Assembly (NCBI GenBank): GCA_029204045.2
Contig: CM055066.1
Location: 1,240,001-1,304,000 of the forward strand
Length of the DNA: 64,000 nt
Source of the DNA: Tillandsia leiboldiana
Lineage: Eukaryota > Streptophyta > Magnoliopsida > Poales > Bromeliaceae
Reading direction: 5' to 3'
Under the pieces are notes generated by a model, which was not told where the DNA came from, made no database searches, and saw nothing but the letters and a program-made list of their open reading frames with translations. The first letter of the stretch is position 1; every line of letters begins with the position of its first letter. Shown piece by piece: positions 13,701-25,511 of the stretch. A program made the translations under genes and the position numbers.

Positions 13701-16700
13701 AAGCTTCAATAAAGCCATAAGACATTTTCTTCAAATGTTTAACACAATTTTTTTTTTGTCCTAGTTATTAAAAAATGCTGATATAAACAATAAAAGAAAA
13801 AACAAAATTTTGAGACAAGTTAGTGACAGTGCACATTTGCTCCGTCGGTTTCCATTTTCTTTATTTTTGAATGATAAAGCAAAAGAAATTAATTATTGTG
13901 TGGAAGAAACTATTACATACTTGAAAATGATATTCTTTTTGAGAAGCCCCCGTGGTACCCGTCCAGATAACTTATTATTCTGCACATACCTGCAGTTATG
14001 TGTATCATCAATAAGAATTAATGTATGACACTTTTCAGAATCAACAATAAAAGTGATCGATTTTCATAGAAAACACAAGCGTTTCTTGGATGAACACTAT
14101 GAAATCAATTTTGAAACAAAACAAAAATTCTTTCTTATACCAGAGAACATAACAAGAGCAATACACCTGGATATTGAACTTACAGTTCCTTTAGATTAGG
14201 TAGATCTGCTAGAGATGAAGGCAATGCACCACTCAACTCGTTGTTCTCGAGATGACTGTAATATATCAAAATAAATTTATTTGAATATACGAATATGCTG
14301 CATGTTACAACGAAAGACAAACTCTTACATATACTCCAGATTTGGGCATCCGCTAAAATCAGGTATCTGGCCACTAAATGAATTTCCAGCAAGATCTCTG
14401 CATTAGAAGTACTCTTTGCTATAACAAGAGGAAGATCAAAACTTGAACTACAAATAATGAACTCATAATAGAAAATTTATTTATCAAAAAACGAAGAATA
14501 ACAGCAATACTAAGAGGAACAAGAACCACTGAATCTTACAATTCGATGAGGCCTGGTAACTTTGTCAGTTCTAAAGGAACAGTTCCAGACAAATTTTTCC
14601 CGGACAACATTCTGCAACAGACCACATATTGTAAGATATCAGAATCATCAAACCATACTAAAAAGGACCCCTAAAAGACGAACTGATTTGTAAATTTCAT
14701 ACAATGCAGCCACCCTAGGTTGTGAATCTGAACTGCATTGCACCCAAGTCCACGCAGCCGGTAAGCATGGATCACCACCTTCCTGAGCCCAATCAGCGTC
14801 TGGATAGTGTGCCGCAAAACTGGCCACAATAGCCGCTGCAAACTCATGGGAAACAGATAAATTATAGCAACAGGTATAATTAATCCCGGATTATTTAAGA
14901 ATAAAAAGGGCTGATTACAAATATTGTCATTGAAAATTAATCGCCATTGCAGTTATACCCTGACATTTCCAATTTCAATTTTAACACTTCTTCCCGGAGG
15001 ATTGTCCTTTGGTCAGTCTACCATCTGAAGAAAAAAGGCCAACAATTCATAACAGCACCATCATCAGAGTTTGCAGACAGCCTGAGACAATATTTTTTTA
15101 AGGCCACAGTTTTTATGGCGATGGTGACATGGCATCTTTTCAGATGCTAGAATAATGAAAGGATTTAAATATTGGATGAGATAAACTTCAGGGGAGTCAA
15201 ATTGTTAAAACTGGAAGCCTTAGGAGATGCGGACAAAAAAGTCAGCAACTAAATTTGTAATTAGACCCAAAAGAAAGAAAAGAGAAAGTATTCACAGTGT
15301 GAGATTAAAAGTTACCATCTTGAGATCCAAAATTTATCTGCAGATACTTATAGATCTCTAGGGCATTCAATATAGGCCCCCTCGACGAATCATTCATCTT
15401 CTTGAACCCAAAAGAGAAAATAAATGGAAGGGATACATTATAATATCCTGGTTCATACACCCTATACTTCCCCTGAGCATTCTCTTGAACATTAACAGTA
15501 GGTTTACTGAAAGCCGGCATGCCCGGAATTACTAGCTTGAACTTTCTAGTCTCGTTTGGGGGCAAATCTTCGATTTCTGCGAAGTACGAGAATGCCCAAG
15601 CATTTCCTGGAAAGCCATCTAAATCCAATCTATAAGTTAATGATCCGTTTTGACCGACTACTGCTGTTTGCATAACCTTTTCAGGGGGTATTTCGCCGGT
15701 ACTAACAAATACTGGCATCTTAGTTGATATTCTTTCTGTTCCAGGAGCAACGTCGACTAGGAAATTCGCCCTTCTTACTGAATCAGACTCCCATATTCTA
15801 TCGAATGGGTCATCGGGGTATCTGCAGAAAAAGCAAATGCTCCTCCTTTAAGCCAATGGAGTGGCAAGTTTATGCTTAGAGCTTAATCAGAGACAAAATG
15901 TATGGAGATTATGAGTATGGAGATTATGTTAAGTCTCCCTTCTTCCATTCTCAAGCATGACTGCAGGGGAGAAAAAAAAAACAAAATACAAAAAAAAAAA
16001 GACTGTATATGCAAGTTTTACATTGTTAACTGATGATATTAAGCATGCCTTTAACACACCATGTTTAAACAGACATAATTAATTATTTTTCTTAAAAATC
16101 ACCATAGATCCTTTCAATTGGTGATTTTGATCGCTAGTTAGTTGTAATCATATTTGAAGAATGGTTTATAATGCTAAGGTCAAATTGATGTTAGTTCATG
16201 TTTTTGTTTCTGGGTATATCATTTTTGCCGACTATCCTTTTATCAAGTGAAAAATCTATTAACGGTCAGGTCATTACCATAAATTATAATCGTTCTAGAA
16301 TAATGTTAAAGCATTAGGAGAAGAAAATATATTCCTGCAATTTTAGACTATTTCAACGTAGTAGTTTGTATATAGAAATGGCTCAGCAAATGCACCGAAA
16401 AGGTGAACATTGGTGTCGATCAACATAACTTGTTCGATTCCTTATAAGTTGTAATTATTTCAATTCAGTTACTCTTAAATAGAAGATATAGTCGTCAAGA
16501 ATCTCATTATGCAAGATGGTAATGATGGATATCCAAATAATATTGGTAGAAAATTTATGGTCGTTTCATAACTCTTCTGAACCAACATAAGATCACGGCC
16601 ATGGTAAATTGGTTAGTATATTACTGCGATGCATAATTTACTTGTTAAATCAGAGACATACCTTACTGAATCATTGCTCTCTGCACCAAAGTTTATTCTC

Positions 16701-18391
16701 GCGGATAAGCTGAGGAAGAACTCAGCTTCGTAAGTTGTATAATACATAGACCCATTAAACTGCCGAAGCTCGAGGGTAGAAATAAACGGTTGCCCGATAG
16801 TAGCATTAGAAAGGCAAACACTAAGTGTTGGAGAAGAAGCCAATACAACCAACTCTTCAGATTCAACTGTATAAGCATCAGAAATTACAATGGTTGACCA
16901 GGGAGTTGCTCCAAGGGACATGTTGAATTCTGGGAAAACATTGCTTTTGTCGAAGTCTCCATATAAAAACGTAGCTCTTATGAGGTATCGAGTTCTAGTC
17001 CTCACATTCAACGTGTAGCAATATTTTCTGTTATCTGCAGGAAAATATCGTAGTGTCGTGTATTGCCTTCTATTCTCGTTTGGTATTGATATGCTGGCTC
17101 CTTTACCGTAAATCATTTTATTATCAGGACTCCAATCAAGTCCAAGAGCGTCGGTGAATTCTTCACTTCCTCCACAATCCAAACTAATGAAACCTGAACA
17201 AATAGGAATCAAGCTGGATTTAAGGTCTTAGAATTCACATAAAAAACAAGCAAGTTAAGCAACGATATGCTCGCACAAAATTTTGCGAAAAGCGAGAGTA
17301 TGATGGAACGAGAAACTGCAATGTGTATTACCAATCGGGGGCGCAATTGAGTGAAGTGTTAAGTTAGACAACTGTTAAAAGGAATGCTACGACATTCGTA
17401 ATCGAAGGAAGGACTGAGAAATATTAGAAAACAAAACAAAATGAATACATGTAATTAGATTAGTTGAGCTCGGGTGCTTCGAAAAAGCATCAATTCTCCG
17501 TCGAGGCAACACTAAATCATGTATTTCATACACTAAATTCCTCTGGTGCTTCGAAGCTCGGGTGCTTCGAAAAAGCATCAATTCTCCGTTGAGGCAACAC
17601 TAAATCATGTATTTCATACACTAAATTCCTCTGCCTTGCATTAGTTTCCTGCTCAAGTAATAAAATGAGCTTTTTTTTTTCAATCATTTTAAGAAAAAAA
17701 AAATATTATCCAAATTAGGATGTGGGGTTTGTCCACTCCCTACAAAAAGGCACTTTTCTATTGACCAATTTTTTTTTCTGTAAAATGAAAAAGAAGAAAT
17801 TATGTTAAGCACAAAAGTGACCCCACAATTCTACCAACCATTTTCAAACTTTTACTCAAAAAAAAAAAAAAGAAAAAAAAAAGAAAAAAAGAAAACACTA
17901 AGAACTCATTAACTATATAACAGGTTAATAGAAGCAAAATAAATAGAAATTTATGAAATCCATAACCTGATGAACACAAGCAATGAATGACAAATTGAAT
18001 CAAAACCAAAACCATTTTCTCCCTCTAATGATTCAACTAATACAAGCATAAGCTACCAAAATGAGGAACACTAAATTAAAATTCCCTTCTTGTTAATTTC
18101 TCAGATACATTAAGCTTGTGAATTCCTTTAGCTCTCCAAATACACATGAAATCAAGTACCTAAACCAAATTAGAAGGAGAGAACACACAAAGGAAACCAA
18201 ATCCATCTCTCCGCTTAGTATATGAGCATAATTTCCACAAAAAATAACCAATTTTTGCTCAAAAAAACCACAACAAATCTCAGAAAAAAGGGAATTTAAA
18301 GGCCGAATCAGCAATACTAACCAGGCATTTGAGCTTTCGATGCTGAGATTAGAAAAACCTGGAGCAAAAGAACCCGAATTAGATCGCCCAT
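10761..18391 (-). CDS. malectin-like LRR receptor-like protein kinase (At2g37050 type), 15 exons, about 920 aa
   Basis: Plasma-membrane receptor kinase. Exons (high to low): 18391-18322, 17193-16662, 15821-15316, 14835-14703, 14611-14540, 14397-14329, 14255-14184, 13989-13921, 13583-13435, 13354-13113, 13035-12909, 12703-12638, 12524-12341, 11541-11406, 11096-10761. A signal peptide (about 1-22) is followed by a malectin-like ectodomain (about 24-369, starting ISLDCGGSEEFTDALGLDWS), the WAQEGGDPC motif before the LRRs, and four short LRR exons (about 414-508). One transmembrane helix spans about 526-548. The kinase domain has GSGGFG at 601-606, Lys622 in AVKV, HRDLKSSN with Asp719 (RD class), DFG at 737-739 and GTVGYLDPE in the activation segment. 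All catalytic residues are present, so it should be active. Length and exon-per-LRR structure match the Arabidopsis family. The ligand is unknown. Confidence 0.94.
17467..17634. repeat. 88-bp tandem duplication in receptor-kinase intron 1
   Basis: The unit beginning AGCTCGGGTGCTTCGAAAAA at 17467 recurs at 17555 with about one visible mismatch (GTCGAGG versus GTTGAGG), a recent local duplication inside the 1.1-kb first intron. No function is apparent. Confidence 0.9.
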
Positions 18392-20334
18392 TTCGTGTCC
18401 TACGATTATGAGAAAATTCTCCTCTTCCAACTACATACTACTCCCCAGTGCTCCAGAGAGTGTAGAGCCAGAGAGTGTGAAAAGGAAAGGTGGGGTTTTG
18501 CGTAATGAATGATTATGCCTTGTCCTAAATTGTAATAAATAAACATTCTGGGGGCAAATTAAAAATATTCACAGTGTTCTCTTTTTGTCTTCTCTTTTGT
18601 TGCAAATTATTATTTTTTTTAAAAAAAATATATTCTTCTTTGTACATTTTTTTCGTTATTTAAAAATTATTTTGTTATTAGTATCCTTTAAATCATTTCA
18701 GGTTAAACTCAAATTAAATATTTACTAGAGTTTAATAATTTTTTAAAAAATATTTATTTTACTTTTAACTTAAGAATATATATATATATATATATATAAC
18801 AATAATATCAAATATATTTCAAAGAATAAAATAATAATTTTACAGAAATAATCACTGTTTCTCTTTATAAGTATATTTTTTAAAAAAATTATAGATATAT
18901 AATCGTCCCTTTTAGAATATAAAAAATAAATATACAAACGAATCAGATGGTGAGATATGAGCTATTTTCAACTCCTAATTTTTTTTTTTTTTTTTTTTTT
19001 TTGCTTGGTCGGAAAGAGTCGTTTTATCTTATATCTGTCTCTTAATTTATTTATTTATAAATAGCTGCGTTTGATGTGATCACTGATAAAGATTAATAAA
19101 TAATTAGTGTAAAATTTCATGAAATTATTTAATTACAAAAATAAAAGTCAAGGACGTGTGAATGTGCGTGTGATAAAAAAATTTTTAAAAAAAAATTAAT
19201 ATAGTTGGGGAGCCAAATTCAAAATAGAATATACGGAGGGTGTTTGCATATATTTTACCAAAAAAATAAAAAAAGGAAAGCGAAAAAGGAAAGGAAAAAA
19301 AGGGAATGGTGGGAGAGAGCAGGGGCGCAGTAGAACGGGAAGTTATTTAATGAACCCGGTGCGTCCGTACATTCATTGAACCTGTTTTAATCAACGGTGG
19401 TCCTTTTGGTTCGGGCAAACAGAGGGTCAACAATTGGTGGTGTACGTGGTGCAATGGTGAACCGGGTGTAGGGAATAGTTTAAGTGTGCATGGGTAGTGG
19501 GCCGTGGGCCTATGGGCCCTTAACTTTTTTTAAGCGTAGGACATGTGGGCCCCACTAACAGCGCCGAGGAATCTTTTGACCACCGTGGACTAACGGTAAC
19601 GGCGTCGTTTTGACGACCGAGGTCACGGCAGATAAACGTAAACGTTGGGTGGGGTAATCATAAATAAGAAATAATTATTTATAATTTTCTGTAAAGATAT
19701 TAAATAGTAATTATATTTTTATAAAATTTAAGTTATCAATTGTATTTCTCTGAAAAAAAAAAACTTGTTTGGAAATATATCATTTTGTTAATAAAATTTA
19801 AATAATCATGATTTAAAAAATAACTAACTACAGTTAACTAAAAGGTAAATTGAACTTTTTTGCTTCCTGTATATATAATTTGTATTTTAATATAAATTTT
19901 TATCGTATATTCGACAGTGAGGCTTACGGCTCGGTTGCAACAAAAATAAGATACGCTGAACGGGAAGGAAAAAAGAAATATAAATTTTTACATGAACAAA
20001 TAAAGATAAAACAGTCACTTTGTGTTCTCTTCGTTAAAAAATTAATGATAAATTAAACGGTGGAGACATACATGAACAAATCAGAACTTTTTGAGAGATA
20101 TATTTGCAAATCATAAAATTTTTAAAAAAATAAATTTGATCCCTTAAATTTTATAATTTTTTTTTTATTATTTAATATATTTATAGAAATTTGTTTGAAA
20201 TTAATTTGTGTGAGAAATTTACTTATAGTTAATTTAGTTGTATTCCCTGATTAAGCTGCAATTTATTATTCACAAATAATTGATATGATGGCCTCTGATG
20301 TGCATGTAGCTGTCGATACACTCGATCACTTAAT

Positions 20335-20470
20335 TTCGGATGTACGATATATATATCTCACTCATTCAGGAATAAAAATATTTTTATTGATCATTTCGAA
20401 ATGATCAGTAAAATTTATTTCATTTCAAAATAAATAGAATATAAAATGTATATCCAATTTCAGATATACA
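20335..20470. mobile_element. degenerate member of the GTGTACACC MITE family
   Basis: The palindromic centre (ATCATTTCGAAATGATCAGT) followed by AAAATTTATTTCATTTCAAA matches the centre of the better copies at 30405, 34067, 36780 and 37046, for example TCATTTCGAAGTGACGAATA. The termini have decayed, so the boundaries are approximate. Confidence 0.4.
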
Positions 20471-20562
20471 AAAAATATTTTTCTTACTAAATTCCTACTA
20501 TTGAAAATCATCTTACACTTTAGTCCTCACAACAACAACAATAGCAACAGCAACAATCAATT

Positions 20563-20690
20563 GTAGTTAGAGCAACTGATATAGGGCTTTGTGGTTGATA
20601 CCCGAGGTTTCGACTTCGAAATATAGTTATTTTATATTTTGAACTAAATTTATTTTAAAACTAAACCAAATCAAAAGAAAAACAAGGAAA
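20563..20690 (+). repeat. tRNA-derived SINE-like repeat (family F, copy 1)
   Basis: TAGTTAGAGCAACTGATATA resembles a pol III A box, and GGTTTCGACTTCG about 30 bases downstream resembles a B box. An AT-rich tail (TTATTTTATATTTTGAACT) is shared with partial copies near 20905, 22055 and 37984, all of which contain a TTGGTATYCGAGATTYC-like core. This is an interpretation from motifs only. Confidence 0.4.
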
Positions 20691-21315
20691 ACATTCTATT
20701 ACAGTTGACTAAGACCTAGTCAATACGACGACTTAAAAGTATTGTTTTTATATTATATAAGTTTTTAGAAAAATTAAAACTCTTATAATTTTTTGATGTA
20801 AAGGAATAGAAAATTAAAAATATTTTTAAATTTTTTAAAATTCTATAGTATAAAACTAGTGCTTCCAAACATTATATATATACCAAAAAAAATTAAGAAT
20901 TTGATAGTTAGTATTCGAAATTTCAAATTAAAAATTCGATTGCTTTATATTTTTGAGTTTATTTCGAATAAAAAAATAAAAATAAAAAAGCAAATAATTA
21001 GTTAATTTTTGTTCATGCACAAAGAACATTAAGGAAAGACAAAAAAAAAAGAAAAAAATAAATAAAGGAGGAGATTCTTAGGCGTTAAGTATGAGTATGT
21101 GAAAGTGGTGGGGGAGAGGAGGACCCACAAGAGGGTGATTGATCTTCAACTTAATGTCCTGTAGCTGGAACACTTCAAAGTTAAGGTAATCACATGCTTC
21201 TTTACTTTAATAAGTGTGCGCAGTAGAATTAATGATATATTTGTAGGTCCCAATCATGCCATGCGATGTTGGAAAAGTTAAAAAAATTTATCATTAGGGA
21301 GAAGTGAGAAAAAAT

Positions 21316-21321
<6 letters not shown>

Positions 21322-21388
<67 letters not shown>
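21322..21388. repeat. (AT)n microsatellite
   Basis: A long uninterrupted TA array directly abuts a MITE-like palindrome at 21389. Other long TA arrays are at 21626-21671 (preceded by (CT)13), 24860-24918, 32896-32922, 38575-38631, 40900-40930 and 49841-49906. Confidence 0.95.
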
Positions 21389-21391
<3 letters not shown>

Positions 21392-21600
21392 CGACTATTA
21401 TGCCCTAACTTGGTACTATCAAATTTTCTACTCTTAAATCAACCCCTTTAATCATTTTTATCCGTTAGATTTTATTATTTCTCCAACCACCTATTAAACC
21501 CAAGGGACTCATTATCATCTGAACCACATATTTTTTAATGCAAGGGTTAAAAACTTAATAGCACCAATGACTTGGTACTATTAATAGTATTCTAGCATAG
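21389..21600. mobile_element. palindromic MITE-like element (family B, copy 1)
   Basis: The ends read TTCGACTATTATGCCCTAAC and TAATAGTATTCTAGCATAG. The internal landmarks TTGGTACTATCAA and TTAATAGCACCAATGACTTGG are in inverted orientation. It is a diverged sister of the cleaner copy at 21675-21904. Confidence 0.65.
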
Positions 21601-21674
<74 letters not shown>

Positions 21675-21904
21675 CGGCTAGAATACTATCGATAGCACCA
21701 AACAATTGGTGCTATCAAGTTTTCAGCCGTTGGATGAAAAGATATGCGGTTGGGATTATAGTAAACCTCTAAGATTTTTACTATTCAACCAACCACCTAG
21801 TAAACCCTAGGGGCCCACTATAATCGCAACCGCATATTTTTTCATCAAATGGCTAAAAACTTGATAGCACCAATGACTTGGTGCTATCGATAGTATTCTA
21901 GCCT
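21675..21904. mobile_element. palindromic MITE-like element (family B, copy 2, best preserved)
   Basis: The left arm GGCTAGAATACTATCGATAG followed by CACCAA pairs with the right arm TTGGTGCTATCGATAGTATTCTAGCC. Inner sequence (GATATGCGGTTGGGATTATAG versus CTATAATCGCAACCGCATAT) also pairs, giving a nearly full-length hairpin of about 230 bp. It sits inside TA-repeat DNA. No coding sequence. Confidence 0.8.
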
Positions 21905-22421
21905 AATTATATATATATATATCTTTGCATACGGGGCTTTGTAAATGTTGCATTTTGAATTTGATGTATTGAGAGTTGGGTATTAAAAAATAATGATTCA
22001 TTAAGTTCGTTGAAAACATAAAAATAGATTATCAAGAGTGAAAGTAAGTGGTAAAAAATTGAGTGGTTGGTATTCGAGATTCTAAATTCAAAATTTAGTT
22101 ACTTTGTATTTTCAGCTAAATTTATTTCAAAATAAACGAAATGAATAGTATACTATATTTCTCTCTCTTAAAAAAAAAAGAAGTGAAAATAAGAATTAGA
22201 CTTAGAATTATTTTACCCACAATTTGACGAGCGCAACAACAACGAGTGAAATGCTAAATCATACCATAAAATTTTTACTAAACTTATAATTTGAAGAACG
22301 TAATATGATAGAATCGAATTAACAGTCTCAATCCCCATATTGTGTTAAATGAAAGATCATAATATAAAATTTCAAATTTGTCACGAATATTGAGAAAATT
22401 CTACTTTCATAAAGAAAAAAA

Positions 22422-22865
22422 GGGCAATTTTTTATATACTCCTAAAAATTTCTATGTTTGTAAGTTTACCCCTCTTAGAAGGCTAATATTAAAACTATCT
22501 TTCTTACGTTCCAACTTCTTTCTAAAATACCCCTGAAGTTAAACTCTATTAGTGTACCGTTTGGAATTGCTGTTATCTGTGTGAAATTACCATTTTGCCC
22601 TTTCAAATATACCTTTCTACCATAACCAACTTTTCTTATGTACCCTTAAAATTTTCAACAGTTTTGATAGATAGGAACAAAATATATATATCTGATAGTT
22701 TTCAACTCCGATTATTATTTAACTCTAGTTTAATCCTAGTTAACTTAACAAAGAAAAATGGTAGGGGTATTTTTAATAACGGTGGAACGTATGAAGGATA
22801 TATATTGGAAAGAAAAAAATAAGAGGAGTAAATTAAATATTTCTTCAAATTTCAGGGTACACAAA
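22422..22865. mobile_element. repeat family E, diverged single copy
   Basis: About 440 bp starting GGGCAATTTTTTATATACTC, similar throughout to 23533-23970 and 24273-24713. The two ends are loosely inverted (TTTACCCCTCTTA near the left, AAGAGGAGTAAATT near the right), so a MITE or other non-autonomous DNA element is the simplest reading. The small open frame inside is not a gene. Confidence 0.6.
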
Positions 22866-23532
22866 CTATAAAGAAAAGGGTCAAAAGAGTCCATTTACTT
22901 TTCTCTCTCCTATGGCAACTAATAATTACACACATAATGCGGGATACAATACAATGATTTTTCAACACCTAAAGTAACAAGTAATGATGGTAATGGAAGA
23001 GGTCAAATTAATTTGTCTCTTATGGACGATCCAAAATTCAATTCAAAACCAATAAAAAAAAAAATTGTCCTGTCTCTGTTTAAAATAATAATAATAATAA
23101 TAAAATAAAATGTCACATTTATTGATCCATGCTTTTTTTTGTATTTGTCCACTTAATCATACATTTGCAGTCCAAATGTCATAGTTGTGATTGATGGTAA
23201 ATTTGATTATGATTGTGTCCAAAAATTTTCCACTTCACAAAGCTCCCAAGGGAAAAATCGTCACAAGGATGAGATAACTACTTATCCTGTGCATTCATTT
23301 GTTCAAGTACTACCACAAATTTAGAATTTTTTGATTGAAAATAATCCAAGTCACATCTTAGGATGAGATAACTTTACGAATTCAAAAATAGATACAGGAT
23401 CATAATTTAATTGGCTCAGCCACTATATTAATTTGTAGAATTAGTATATTTTGTATTTTTTTTTTTAAAAAAAAAAATCTTGATGATCTATGATAAGTAA
23501 TAGCTCTAACAGGTTCACCATTTTTTAAAAAA

Positions 23533-23970
23533 GGGTAATTTTTTATATATTCCTAAAAATTTTTCTGTTTTTAGATTTACCCCTCTTAGGCTAATATTAA
23601 AACTATCCTTCTTACGTTACAACTTCTTTCTAAAATACTCCTGAAGTTAAACTCTGTTAGTGTACCGTTTGGAACTACCGTTATCTGTGTGAAATTATCA
23701 TTTTGCCCTTTCAAATATAACCAATTTTTTTTTATGTACCCTTAAAATTTTTAATACTTTTGGTAGATAGGGACAAAATAGGTAAATCTGATAGTTTTCA
23801 ACTCCGATTATTATTTAACTCTAGTTTAACCCTAGTTAACTTAACAAAGGGAAACGGTAGGGGTATTTTTAATAACGGTAAAACATATGAAGGGTATATT
23901 AGAAAGAAAAATATAAGAAGGGTAAATCAGATATTTCTTCAGATTTTAGGAGTACCGAGGCAATTATCTC
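23533..23970. mobile_element. repeat family E inside duplicated unit 1
   Basis: Begins GGGTAATTTTTTATATATTC and ends near GGAGTACCGAGGCAATTATC. The left TAGATTTACCCCTCTTA and right AAGAAGGGTAAATCAGATA ends are approximately inverted. A 71-codon frame inside is also present in the sister unit only because the DNA is duplicated. Confidence 0.6.
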
Positions 23971-24272
23971 TTTAAAAAAAATCTGTGTGTAGATCTATTT
24001 GAACATTAAAGATTGGTATACGATTTTGACTAGTGCTTCAACTTATGTTTCATTTATTTTAATTTTTACTATAGCAAAAAATAATCCAAGTCACATCTTA
24101 GGATGAGATAACTTTACGAATTCAAAAATAGATACAGGATCATAATTTAATTGGCTCAGCCACTATATTAATTTGTCGAATTAGTATATTTTGTATTTTT
24201 TTTTTTAAAAAAAAAAATCTTGATGATCTATGATAAGTAATAGCTCTAACAGGTTCACCATTTTTTAAAAAA

Positions 24273-24713
24273 GGGTAATTTTTTATATATCCCTAAAAAT
24301 TTTTCTGTTTTTAGATTTACCCCTCTTAGAAGGCTAATATTAAAACTATCCTTCTTACGTTACAACTTCTTTCTAAAATACTCCTGAAGTTAAACTCTGT
24401 TAGTGTACCGTTTGGAACTACCGTTATCTGTGTGAAATTATCATTTTGCCCTTTCAAATATAACCAATTTTTTTTTATGTACCCTTAAAATTTTTAATAC
24501 TTTTGGTAGATAGGGACAAAATAGGTAAATCTGATAGTTTTCAACTCCGATTATTATTTAACTCTAGTTTAACCCTAGTTAACTTAATAAAGGGAAACGG
24601 TAAGGGTATTTTTAATAACGGTAAAACATATGAAGGGTATATTAGAAAGAAAAATATAAGAAGGGTAAATCAGATATTTCTTCAGATTTTAGGAGTACCG
24701 AGGCAATTATCTC
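24273..24713. mobile_element. repeat family E inside duplicated unit 2
   Basis: Same element as at 23533-23970, carried along by the tandem duplication. It retains the AAG triplet missing from unit 1. Confidence 0.6.
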
Positions 24714-24857
24714 TTTAAAAAAAATCTGTGTGTAGATCTATTTGAACATTAAAGATTGGTATACGATTTTGACTAGTACTTCAACTTATGTTTCATTTAT
24801 TTTAATTTTTACTATAGCAAAAAATAAATTTTTATGAAAATTGCTACTTCTACGCTC

Positions 24858-24919
<62 letters not shown>

Positions 24920-25350
24920 CAGCTCATCAATTATAGAATAAAATAAATTTTATTAAGTACATCAATATAATAATAATACATATTATGCACTCCAAATAAA
25001 ATATATGAGTAACATTGCGCAGCTTTTATAGCTAAGTCTATATGATATACAATTTATTTTTAGCCTTCCTCCATCTCAGAATAACAGTGGTAATACTAGT
25101 AATAATATTTAACTCGACAGTTATTTCTTATAGCATAAAAGCTATCATAATTAAGGTTTCAAATTTTTATAAACAACTATGTTATATCACTGTTTAATCA
25201 AAAAAAACTATGTTATAGTGAATTTGGTTGCGATTGATTCTAAAGTTGTTATCGGTAAGTAAGCGGGTAACAAGAGGTTGGAAATTCCAAACACTATTTA
25301 AATATTCTAACATAAAAAAAAAAAAATACTGAGCTAATCAATAACTCGTA

Positions 25351-25440
25351 TTTGGGCTATAACAACTAAGCCCATATTTAAATATTTATTTGGGCTATAA
25401 CAACTAAGCCCATATTTAAATATTTAAACGGCCCATAACG
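25351..25440 (+). promoter_or_regulatory. duplicated site II (TGGGCT/AGCCCA) cluster upstream of the aminotransferase
   Basis: A 38-bp unit (TTTGGGCTATAACAACTAAG, then CCCATATTTAAATATTTA) occurs twice in tandem (25351-25388, 25389-25425), followed by GGCCCATAA. This gives five TGGGCY/GGCCCA motifs 70-160 bp before the ATG at 25512. Such site II motifs are known binding sites of TCP factors in plant housekeeping promoters. Function here is inferred from motif and position only. Confidence 0.5.
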
Positions 25441-25511
25441 TGGTCTAAACTAAACTCTTAAATTTATCGCAATTCGCACTCACTACTCCCTCTACGCACC
25501 TGCTGCTCCCA

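Larger units (their letters stand above)
23338..24820. repeat. tandem duplication of a 740/743-bp unit
   Basis: Unit 1 (23338-24077) and unit 2 (24078-24820) are nearly identical. Differences visible by eye are a 3-base indel (CTCTTAGGCT versus CTCTTAGAAGGCT) and a few substitutions. Each unit contains one copy of family E plus flanking AT-rich sequence. The similarity implies a recent event, long after the 22422 copy diverged. Confidence 0.95.
18392..25350. other. AT-rich, repeat-dominated intergenic region
   Basis: Upstream of the receptor kinase and of the aminotransferase. A less AT-rich patch at about 19300-19640 has several GGGCC/GGCCC motifs but no coding frame or homology I recognise. 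The rest holds SINE-like, MITE-like and simple repeats listed separately. Short open frames such as those at 23760 and 24503 lie inside repeats. Confidence 0.7.

Noticed and set aside
19300..19640. Moderately GC-rich patch as a possible gene
   Set aside because: No open frame of useful length and no splice-compatible exons; GGGCC motifs alone are not enough.
23760..24718. Two nearly identical 71-residue proteins (23760 and 24503) that look like a conserved gene pair
   Set aside because: Their similarity comes from the 740-bp DNA tandem duplication; they lie within repeat family E, and the older copy at 22595 does not show protein-like conservation.
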